Notes under the pieces: generated by a model
What the model saw: the letters and a program-made list of their open reading frames with translations, nothing else
The model's database searches: none
What the model was told of the DNA's origin: nothing
In this document: in pieces, positions 54,256 through 61,820 of the stretch
Layout of the letters: each line of letters begins with the position of its first letter
Numbering within the stretch: the stretch's first letter is position 1
Made by a program: the position numbers and the translations under genes
Source: Pseudoalteromonas luteoviolacea DSM 6061
GTDB lineage: Bacteria; Pseudomonadota; Gammaproteobacteria; Enterobacterales; Alteromonadaceae
Reading direction: 5' to 3'
DNA: 64,000 nt
Assembly: GCF_001625655.1 (NCBI RefSeq)
Contig: NZ_AUYB01000046.1
Location: 1 to 64,000 of the forward strand

Positions 54256-54920
54256 TAGTTTATTCCGATGTACTTATGCACCTGAATAGATAATCGCCAA
54301 TTCTTTTTAACGCAAGTATCTATAGCCAATTTAGTCGCTTTGGCTTTTTGGCTGATAGGTTGCAGATAGATAAGCTTTGGCCTCACCCCTGTTTGATCAA
54401 ACAGAGCTTCTAATTCATCTATATGTTTTTGCATTGCCACCGGATGCTTAATTTCATCAGCGCGTTGCATCGCAGAGGTAAGGACATCATAGCCTCCACG
54501 CATATTTATTTTTGGTGACACAGTTACCCAAGTCTCGTCTGGTACCAAAATTTCGAATGTACCACTGGTTTCAACTTGAGTTGAATAGCCTGCTTGGTGA
54601 AGCGTCTCACACAATGATGTTAAGTCATACATACAAGGTTCACCGCCAGTAATCACAATATGCTTAGCGGTATATCCACGCACATTCAGTAGCTCAACGA
54701 TCTCCTCAGCTGTGGCATTGGCCCACCATTCAGAATCAGATTTTTTTTCAACCGTTTTGTCCAAGCTAACCAAGTATGTCGGGTTTACATCCCATGTCTG
54801 CTTAGTGTCACACCAAGCGCAACCCACAGGGCACCCCTGCAAGCGAACAAAGATTGACGGTGTCCCCGTAAAACTTGCTTCACCTTGAATGGTTTCAAAA
54901 ACTTCATTAATTTTGTACAA
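54255..54920 (-). CDS. queE: 7-carboxy-7-deazaguanine synthase
   Basis: A 221-residue radical-SAM enzyme converting 6-carboxytetrahydropterin to 7-carboxy-7-deazaguanine in queuosine synthesis. The cluster motif is C30-x3-C34-x2-C37 (CPVGCAWC). The flanking NEVFETIQGEASFTG and HIVITGGEPCMYDL segments are typical, with GGEP contacting SAM. It belongs to the E. coli-type subgroup. It is divergent from queC, so both pathway genes share one 146-bp control region. Confidence 0.95.
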   Translation of the reverse strand: MYKINEVFETIQGEASFTGTPSIFVRLQGCPVGCAWCDTKQTWDVNPTYLVSLDKTVEKKSDSEWWANATAEEIVELLNVRGYTAKHIVITGGEPCMYDLTSLCETLHQAGYSTQVETSGTFEILVPDETWVTVSPKINMRGGYDVLTSAMQRADEIKHPVAMQKHIDELEALFDQTGVRPKLIYLQPISQKAKATKLAIDTCVKKNWRLSIQVHKYIGIN

Positions 54921-55066
54921 AATAGCTCCAAACTACTCAATATATTTTGCGAAAATAACCTGCTAAAATTGTCATTTTTTCAGCGGCCGTGTAGTATATC
55001 GCGCCCTGAAGCAAACCTCTATTAAAATCGAGGCAAAACCTGAGGCATTTATCCGAGGTACCCCCT

Positions 55067-55723
55067 ATGAGCGAAAAAGTCGTTGTTATCTATTCTGGAG
55101 GCATGGATTCTTACACTGTGCTTAACAAAGCCCTTAAACAGGGTCACGAAGTCTATGCGCTGTCTTTTAATTATGGGCAACGACATGTTAAAGAGCTAGA
55201 AGTAGCAAAAGAAGTATGTGATGACTTAAATGTGCCACATAAGATTGTTGATATTTCAGCAATCAATCAGTTACTTGCTGGATCTTCTTTAACAGATGAT
55301 ATTGAAGTGCCAGAAGGGCACTACGAAGAAGAGAGCATGAAAAGCACAATCGTACCCAATCGTAATATGATTTTGCTATCTCTGGCTGTAGGCTATGCAG
55401 TATCACTGAAGGCAAATAAAGTATTTTATGGTGCCCACTCTGGTGACCATGCAATTTACCCAGACTGTCGCCCAGAGTTTGTAAAAAAGATGGATGATGT
55501 ATGTCGCATCGCAAACTACGACGAAGTAGAAATCGTCTGCCCATATCTCAATAACAGTAAAATCGACATTCTTACTGACGGTCTGAAAATGGGCTTGGAC
55601 TACAGCCAAACTTGGACTTGCTACAATGGCCGTGAAAAAGCTTGCGGAAAATGTGGTGCTTGTCAGGAACGCTTAGAAGCTTTTGAGCTTAATCAGGCTA
55701 CAGATCCATTGTCTTACGAATAG
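55067..55723 (+). CDS. queC: 7-cyano-7-deazaguanine synthase
   Basis: A 218-residue ATP-dependent enzyme making preQ0 from the QueE product. It has the PP-loop SGGMDS (residues about 10-15), the conserved [23 protein letters not shown], and a C-terminal zinc site ([15 protein letters not shown]). Length matches the family. Upstream leader DNA has short hairpins, but none fits a known preQ1 riboswitch. A terminator hairpin follows. Confidence 0.96.
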   Translation: MSEKVVVIYSGGMDSYTVLNKALKQGHEVYALSFNYGQRHVKELEVAKEVCDDLNVPHKIVDISAINQLLAGSSLTDDIEVPEGHYEEESMKSTIVPNRNMILLSLAVGYAVSLKANKVFYGAHSGDHAIYPDCRPEFVKKMDDVCRIANYDEVEIVCPYLNNSKIDILTDGLKMGLDYSQTWTCYNGREKACGKCGACQERLEAFELNQATDPLSYE

Positions 55724-55732
55724 TAACTATCC

Positions 55733-55768
55733 GCGTACCCAAAGGCCACCTTGGGTACGCTTGTTTGA
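55733..55768 (+). terminator. terminator of queC
   Basis: GCGTACCCAA (55733-55742) pairs with TTGGGTACGC (55751-55760) around an 8-nt loop, followed by TTGTTTGA. Confidence 0.75.
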
Positions 55769-55911
55769 TCCCACCTCCTACTCACACAATTTACTTGCCA
55801 ACAACACTTAGTCATTGATTCGCAGATCACCGACTTAATCTGACACTTGTCACTATACCCACAACAATTATCAACTATTATTAGGATAGATAAGCTTAAG
55901 GAGATAAATGT

Positions 55912-56142
55912 ATGTCAGGCACTACGATGGTATTTTTAATCGTACTTGTTAGCGTTGGTTTTGGCGTGATCAGAGACCTATATGGTAAGTACTTACAAGC
56001 ACAAAAGCTTAGTGGATTGAACAAACAAGAAAGCGAACAGTTAAAAACTGAAATTGATCAGCTCAAAGATAGAATTGCGGTATTAGAAAAAATTGTCACC
56101 GATGAAGGCTATCAGGTAGACAAAAAAATTAAGAGTCTCTAA
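55912..56142 (+). CDS. PspB-like small membrane protein
   Basis: A 76-residue protein with one N-terminal membrane helix (TTMVFLIVLVSVGFGVI) and a cytoplasmic coiled coil (ESEQLKTEIDQLKDRIAVLE). The C-terminal KIVTDEGYQV segment recalls PspB, which relays envelope stress to PspA/PspF. No other psp gene is adjacent, so the name is a resemblance only. GGAG lies upstream of the ATG, and a bidirectional terminator follows. Confidence 0.6.
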   Translation: MSGTTMVFLIVLVSVGFGVIRDLYGKYLQAQKLSGLNKQESEQLKTEIDQLKDRIAVLEKIVTDEGYQVDKKIKSL

Positions 56143-56150
56143 TGCAGTTT

Positions 56151-56176
56151 GTGGCGCCAACTAAAGCTGGCGCCAC
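56151..56176. terminator. bidirectional terminator between the PspB-like and acyltransferase genes
   Basis: GTGGCGCCA pairs with TGGCGCCAC around an 8-nt loop, with TATTTAT on the plus strand. Convergent genes flank it. Confidence 0.75.
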
Positions 56177-56182
56177 TATTTA

Positions 56183-57385
56183 TCAAGCTGTCTGACACTT
56201 TGTTTTCGGTGTACAAGGTTTATCCTGCTGAGATACGCCAAATAAAACACACAAAACCCTATTACGTTTAATCACCTCAAACCCCAAATAGCACCAAAGT
56301 GTAGTAAACGCAATGATGACAATACTTTCGACGCTGGGTGAAATCTCGAATGGTTTCAACCAGTAAGCAAAAACTATAATGAGGGTTTGGTGCAACATAT
56401 ACCAAGGCAAAACCGCCGTCGTTGCATAGCGCAATTGTCGATTTGGTGAAGTCAAATGAGAAGCACTGTACCCTATTAATGCCAACATCCAAGCCCAATG
56501 ATTTACAATCACAACCATGCCATAAAGACTTCTTACCCAGATATTCGTCTCAAAGTGTTGTGAAAAGAAATATAAAAACCCATGTTTATCCATCAAAATT
56601 AGCATGTAGCCAATGAGCGCAACTGCCATTAACCTATGTCTACTTCTGATTACACTCGTCTTTAAATGCGGCAGCAGTGCAAATACATAGCCCATAAAAA
56701 ACACTGAAAAATACTTACCGTGATTATACCAATCATCAACAAGTCCGTGGGTTGAAGGAAATGCTTGCCTTAACATCATCCAAACTGCAAACAGAGTAAC
56801 AACCGCCACTCCCAATGCCACTGACGCAGAAAGCTTAGGCTTTAGTGCAGCTAACATAAGTCGCAGTGGCACGATTTGTGTCAAGATCAACAGTACCAAG
56901 CAATAAACCCAAAGATAAGCCAAAAACCATAGGTGGTTCCAAGTCAACAGCCCTATCTCAGATTGATATTGCACCAACAGGGATGTGTTAGGGTTGATAT
57001 AAGCGAGCCAAAAATCAATAAAAGACATCGTGATCAGCCCTTTATCTAGCATCTCAATATACATTTGAGGTGCTACGACCACATACATTCCAAAGAGCAG
57101 AGGCACAAACAGACGCAGAGTTTTCGCTTTAATTAGCTGCCAAGTGCCCATTCGTTGGTGGCAAAAGGCTAAGACAATCCCTGAAATAAAAAAGAGTAAT
57201 GACATGCGCCATTGATTACTAAGCAACATAAAGTTTTGTAGTAGCTCTGAAGTCTGTGCACTTTTTATATGCCACCCCCAATCAGCCACGTAGTACATAC
57301 CTACGTGATATAAAATAAGAACACCAAACACTAAAACACGGAGCCAATCTAAATCCCATTGGCGTGTAAAATGCGAGTTTGTCAT
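56183..57385 (-). CDS. acyltransferase family 3 membrane protein (OpgC-like)
   Basis: A 400-residue integral membrane protein with about ten helices of the acyltransferase 3 family (OafA/OpgC), which moves acyl or succinyl groups onto sugars or other carbohydrates. The signature region is RQWDLDWLRVLVFGVLILYH at the N-terminus, with the conserved His after ILY. Further helices include NHLWFLAYLWVYCLVLLIL. The ATG at 57385 follows GGAGGG and is preferred over an upstream in-frame start. It is divergent from the LytTR regulator, a plausible controller. Confidence 0.87.
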   Translation of the reverse strand: MTNSHFTRQWDLDWLRVLVFGVLILYHVGMYYVADWGWHIKSAQTSELLQNFMLLSNQWRMSLLFFISGIVLAFCHQRMGTWQLIKAKTLRLFVPLLFGMYVVVAPQMYIEMLDKGLITMSFIDFWLAYINPNTSLLVQYQSEIGLLTWNHLWFLAYLWVYCLVLLILTQIVPLRLMLAALKPKLSASVALGVAVVTLFAVWMMLRQAFPSTHGLVDDWYNHGKYFSVFFMGYVFALLPHLKTSVIRSRHRLMAVALIGYMLILMDKHGFLYFFSQHFETNIWVRSLYGMVVIVNHWAWMLALIGYSASHLTSPNRQLRYATTAVLPWYMLHQTLIIVFAYWLKPFEISPSVESIVIIAFTTLWCYLGFEVIKRNRVLCVLFGVSQQDKPCTPKTKCQTA

Positions 57386-57499
57386 AGTCCCTCCTAGCAT
57401 GTTATTTTTTTAATCTAGTTTAATAGTGAACTCAGTTAACCACCCAGGTTATTGAAATACATGCATATAGTGATAAAAGGTGGAATTAAGGGATGAACC

Positions 57500-58342
57500 G
57501 TGAATTGGCTTGAAAAAATAATCAAACAGCACACAGCACTGTGTGGTTATATTACAGCCACAGTATATTTATTGATTAATAATACGGTCAACGCATTGTC
57601 TGTTTGGACCGAACACTCTCGTGCTGGGATGCCACAAATTCAACTTTGGGAGCCTTTCGTTTGGGAGTATACAAGTGCGCTATCCTTGCTGGTACTGATC
57701 CCTGCATTGATAGCTTTGTTTCGATGTTACCCGCTCAACACTACTCACCCTCTAAAACTCGTGGTAGTACATACCTTCTCATCTCTCGTGTTTTCTTTGT
57801 GTCACGTTTTGCTAATGGTAGGACAACGCCATTTGGCATATTTGTTCATGCAGGGCCATTACGACTTTGGAGACTACTATCAAGAGTTTTGGTATGAGTA
57901 TCGTAAGGATGTGCTTTCATACCTTTTTATCTTTTTTATTTATCACAGTGTAAAATGGACACTCAAATCTACCTCAGTTGCAGCGCAGCAAGATCTTTCT
58001 TTAAATCAATCCCCCACACAGTTCCTAGTCAAAAAGCATGGTGAGGAGCATATAGTGAAAGTTTCTGAGATAGAATGGTATGAAGCTTCAGGGAATTACG
58101 TTAACTTGCATAGTAAAGGCCGTATCTACCCGCTACGCGAAACCTTAAATAACCTTTGTACAAACCTAGCACAAACACACGTAACCCGAGTCCATCGCAG
58201 ATTTGCTGTCAACAACCATGAGATTGCATCTGTGAGATACATTCCAAGTGGGGACGGTATTATCACCCTGAAGTCAGGCATAGAGATTAATTTATCCCGA
58301 CGATTTAAAACTGATTTCAAACAAGCTATTAAGGTTATTTGA
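57500..58342 (+). CDS. membrane-anchored LytTR-type regulator
   Basis: A 280-residue protein. Four hydrophobic helices form the N-terminal membrane part (residues about 12-160). The C-terminal LytTR DNA-binding domain follows (about 180-280), with EIEWYEASGNYVNLHSKGRI, THVTRVHRRFAVN and the final SRRFKTDFKQAIK. The start is GTG at 57500 with AAGGGA upstream. Membrane LytTR proteins are single-component sensors. The divergent acyltransferase gene is the obvious candidate target, since their starts are only 114 bp apart. Confidence 0.88.
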   Translation: MNWLEKIIKQHTALCGYITATVYLLINNTVNALSVWTEHSRAGMPQIQLWEPFVWEYTSALSLLVLIPALIALFRCYPLNTTHPLKLVVVHTFSSLVFSLCHVLLMVGQRHLAYLFMQGHYDFGDYYQEFWYEYRKDVLSYLFIFFIYHSVKWTLKSTSVAAQQDLSLNQSPTQFLVKKHGEEHIVKVSEIEWYEASGNYVNLHSKGRIYPLRETLNNLCTNLAQTHVTRVHRRFAVNNHEIASVRYIPSGDGIITLKSGIEINLSRRFKTDFKQAIKVI

Positions 58343-58631
58343 CCACTCCACCACTTCAATCGAATACTATATTTTACACAAACCGAAAAGTGAGAATGTT
58401 AAAATACAAACACAATTAGAGAAATCTATTTAATTTTATTAATAACTTGAAATAATTTGATAGCATAGCTTTTCTAATTAAATAGCCAAAAGTTAGAAGT
58501 TATATTCTATAACAAAATTGAATTTAACGACGCATAAATTACTCATTACTATCCGCTTCCCATTAGATTATTAGTCTTAAATTAACGACCAATCTAACCA
58601 CTCTATTGAAATTAATTCGCTAGGATACACA

Positions 58632-61151
58632 ATGCTAAAACCGAACTTCTTGGCAGCATCAGTTAGCCTGATATTAGCCTCTGCACCCGTATTTACGCTT
58701 CATGCAAATGAGTCTATGAGCACTGAACAAGAACTCAAACCAGAAGTCATCGAAGTAACAGGTACCAGAAGAAGCCTTCGCAGCATTGCAGAAAGCACAG
58801 TCCCCGTGGACATCATTAGCCTCGATGAGATCAACAGCTCTGGTCAACTGGAATTAAGCCAAGTTTTAACCACTTTAGTACCAAGTTTTAACTTTCCAAA
58901 CTCCCAACTTGCGGATGGAACTGACCATGCTCGTCCAGCTGTACTGAGAGGCTTAGCGCCTGATCATACATTGGTTTTAATCAATGGAAAGCGTCGTCAC
59001 TCTAGCGCATTACTCAATTTAAATGGCACTGTAGGACGTGGCTCGTCAGCTGTTGACCTAAACATGATCCCAACTGCGGCTATTAAGCGTATTGAAGTTC
59101 TTAGAGACGGCGCGGCTGCTCAGTATGGCTCTGACGCAATAGCTGGCGTTATCAACATTGTATTGAAAGATGCGGATCAAGGCGGCTCGTTAAACATCAC
59201 CTATGGTAAGTACGACACTCAAATGGCTGGGGCTAAACAGCTTGAAAGCGTCACTCAAAGTGACGGTGGTGATCTTGCCTTTGAACTTGGTGAGGACCGT
59301 ACAGTAAGTGACGGTAATACAAGTACCATTAGCGGTAACATCGGCCTGCCTCTTGGTAGAGACGGCTTCATCCACCTTTCAGCAGAAGTAAGAAATAAAG
59401 CACCATCAAACCGCTCTGGCTTTGATCCTAGAGAACAGCATTCACGAGACGAAGCAGGCAACTTGGATGCTCGTGAATTTGACGTGCAAAGATATAATCA
59501 TAGATTTGGTAAAGCGGATATCGAAGATTTCGCGTTTTTCTATAATGCCGGTTACGATTTAACCGATAACACAACGCTATATTCATTTGGTAGCTATTCT
59601 AAGCGCAAAGGCAATTCAGGCGGCTTTTTCCGTCGTCCAAAAGACAGCAGAAACTTAATATCCGTATACCCGGATGGCTTCTTACCTCAGATAACCACTG
59701 AAGTCGAAGATTTCGCTTTTGCAATAGGTGCAACTTCACAGGTTGCTGGGTGGGATGTAGACAACAGTGCAAACTTTGGTCGCAACCAATTCAATTTTGG
59801 TGTGACAAACAGCTTGAATACGTCAATGGGTATCAATAGTCCGACTGAGTTTGATAACGGTGACTTGGTATACGACCAGCTTACGTTGAACTTTGATGCC
59901 AAGAACAGTTTTGATTTTGGTTTATATGAAGAGGTATACATCACTGTTGGTGCAGAATATCGTCACGAGTCATATCAAATCAAAGCTGGTGAGGAGGCTT
60001 CTTACCTGACTGTTTTAGATGCGCAAGGTGCACCAGTTGCTGCGGGCGGAGCTCAGGTGTTAGCAGGTTTTTCACCGGCAAGTGCAGTAGATGAGTCACG
60101 CAGTAATGTCGCGCTTTTCACGGAGTTTGACACGTATATCAACGCAGACTGGAACATTATTCTAGCCACGCGCTTAGAAGATTATAGTGATTTTGGTTCA
60201 ACACTGACTGGTAAACTAGCAAGTCGATATGCCATAAATGACGCGCTTTCTTTAAGGGGAGCAGTGAGTACTGGGTTTAGAGCCCCTTCTTTAGCACAAT
60301 CCTCATACAAGTCTATTGCAACTGTATTTGAAAATGGTATCCCAAATGAAGTTGGTCTGTTTCCAGTTGATACTGCCGCAGCACAAGCGCTTGGGGCACG
60401 TCCACTTGAAGCGGAAGAGTCAGTAAACATCACGGCAGGGTTCATCTACAGCGCAGGAGAGTTCAGCCTAACATTGGACGCTTACCAGATAGATATCGAT
60501 GACCGTATTGTAATGTCTGAGAACCTCAGCGGCGACGCCGTAGAACAAATTCTGGCGACAGCAGGCGAACACAATGTACAACGTGTACGCTACTTCACTA
60601 ATGCGATAGATTCTAGAACTCAGGGTGTAGACATTGTCGCAACTTACAACTTCGACTTAAATACATATGGTAGCCTAGCACTCAGTGCTGCTCTAAACCT
60701 CAACGATACCGAGGTTACCCATGTCAAAGACAACCCTACAGAGCTTGCTGAGCTAGGTAACGGATACCAATATTTTGCACGACGCGAAATAGCACGTTTT
60801 GAGGATGGGACACCTAAAGATAAGTTGAATCTGGTCGCAACCTGGAAGTATGAAAGCTGGACAGCCATATTGAAAGCGACTAGGTACGGTGAGACGACCG
60901 ACTCATCTAGTACTGTAGCAAAAGACGAAGTGCTAGATGCTAAGTGGATAACAGATCTAGAAGTTGCATACCAAGTTAACGAAAACTGGCGTTTCGCGGT
61001 AGGTGCTAACAATTTATTTGACCAATATCCACAAGATACAGTAGGTAATATTGGATTCAGCAACTTCAATCAAATATTCCCATATTCTGCATTTTCGGCG
61101 TATAACACTGATGGCCGCTTTGTGTATGGCAAGGTTTCGTTTAACTTTTAA
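58632..61151 (+). CDS. TonB-dependent receptor
   Basis: An 839-residue outer-membrane receptor. The signal peptide ends near LHANES. The TonB-box-like EVIEVTGTRRSL is followed by the plug domain (PVDIISLDEINSSGQLELSQ, VDLNMIPTAAIKRIEVLRDG, AAAQYGSDAIAGVINIVLKD). The 22-stranded barrel ends in the final Phe of KVSFNF. Such receptors import siderophores, vitamins, glycans or peptides. The ligand is unknown here. It is a single gene with a terminator hairpin after it. Its plug resembles receptors taking up organic nutrients in marine bacteria. Confidence 0.95.
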   Translation: MLKPNFLAASVSLILASAPVFTLHANESMSTEQELKPEVIEVTGTRRSLRSIAESTVPVDIISLDEINSSGQLELSQVLTTLVPSFNFPNSQLADGTDHARPAVLRGLAPDHTLVLINGKRRHSSALLNLNGTVGRGSSAVDLNMIPTAAIKRIEVLRDGAAAQYGSDAIAGVINIVLKDADQGGSLNITYGKYDTQMAGAKQLESVTQSDGGDLAFELGEDRTVSDGNTSTISGNIGLPLGRDGFIHLSAEVRNKAPSNRSGFDPREQHSRDEAGNLDAREFDVQRYNHRFGKADIEDFAFFYNAGYDLTDNTTLYSFGSYSKRKGNSGGFFRRPKDSRNLISVYPDGFLPQITTEVEDFAFAIGATSQVAGWDVDNSANFGRNQFNFGVTNSLNTSMGINSPTEFDNGDLVYDQLTLNFDAKNSFDFGLYEEVYITVGAEYRHESYQIKAGEEASYLTVLDAQGAPVAAGGAQVLAGFSPASAVDESRSNVALFTEFDTYINADWNIILATRLEDYSDFGSTLTGKLASRYAINDALSLRGAVSTGFRAPSLAQSSYKSIATVFENGIPNEVGLFPVDTAAAQALGARPLEAEESVNITAGFIYSAGEFSLTLDAYQIDIDDRIVMSENLSGDAVEQILATAGEHNVQRVRYFTNAIDSRTQGVDIVATYNFDLNTYGSLALSAALNLNDTEVTHVKDNPTELAELGNGYQYFARREIARFEDGTPKDKLNLVATWKYESWTAILKATRYGETTDSSSTVAKDEVLDAKWITDLEVAYQVNENWRFAVGANNLFDQYPQDTVGNIGFSNFNQIFPYSAFSAYNTDGRFVYGKVSFNF

Positions 61152-61165
61152 TTAGAACTATGCAT

Positions 61166-61197
61166 GCCAGCTCTCATAAGCAGAGCTGGCTCGTTTT
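61166..61197 (+). terminator. terminator of the TonB-dependent receptor gene
   Basis: GCCAGCTCT (61166-61174) pairs with AGAGCTGGC (61182-61190) around a 7-nt loop, followed by TCGTTTT. Confidence 0.8.
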
Positions 61198-61495
61198 ATC
61201 ATTGAATAACTAATACCTAACATGCAAATATATATATTATTCAATTACATATAATATATAATTATAAGCCAGTAGCAGATACAAAAAATTGTACACACCT
61301 TCAACCCCCCTTATAATAAAATAGAATACTCACCAAGTTAAAAGCACCTTGCCATCCATTAAAAATTCATGCTATTAATAAATCAATAATAAAAAATTCA
61401 AGAAAAGACTCACAGTCTTTACTTGTAGACAAGCGAAGGCGATTGCTTGATTAGCAATGATGTATGCCTATTTATAAAATAGAAGGATATTTATT

Positions 61496-61684
61496 GTGAA
61501 CTTAAAACTTAGTAAGAAAAGTATTAAAAAACTAACTACAGACAAAAACTCTTTGCCTCTTGAAGCAACACCAAAAGTCGGTGGTGCTGCGGTTAGTGAG
61601 CTTATTTGTAATTCTGATGGCATATGTTGGACACAACGAGGCAATGGACAAGCATGCGAAATTTATACGCATCACTGCAATTAA
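61496..61684 (+). CDS. small Cys-rich peptide with double-glycine leader, possible RiPP/bacteriocin precursor
   Basis: A 62-residue peptide. The N-terminal 30 residues form a Lys/Leu-rich leader (MNLKLSKKSIKKLTTDKNSL) ending in TPKVGG, a double-glycine (Gly29-Gly30) processing-like site. The following 32-residue core has four Cys (38, 44, 54, 61) and Trp45, Tyr57 and His residues. This resembles leader-core precursors of ribosomally made, modified or secreted peptides. The start is GTG at 61496 with AGAAGGAT upstream, and a hairpin follows. No modifying enzyme or peptidase/ABC exporter gene is adjacent, so activity is speculative. Confidence 0.7.
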   Translation: MNLKLSKKSIKKLTTDKNSLPLEATPKVGGAAVSELICNSDGICWTQRGNGQACEIYTHHCN

Positions 61685-61693
61685 CTAGCATCA

Positions 61694-61714
61694 AAGCCTT
61701 CACTTAGAAGGCTT
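61694..61714 (+). terminator. hairpin after the small peptide gene
   Basis: AAGCCTTC (61694-61701) pairs with GAAGGCTT (61707-61714) around a 5-nt loop, followed by GATTAT. It lies 10 bp past the stop. Confidence 0.6.
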
Positions 61715-61820
61715 GATTATAAACTAGCTATAAAAAACCACCTCACAGTTAAAAATATAAAACAAAAATAAAAGCAAAAATAATCAAACACCCTTATTAT
61801 TTATACCATTTATTTTAACG

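Noticed and set aside
54930..55066. preQ1 riboswitch upstream of queC
   Set aside because: The leader has short hairpins around CCTC/GAGG, but the conserved preQ1-I sequence and pseudoknot pattern are not visible.
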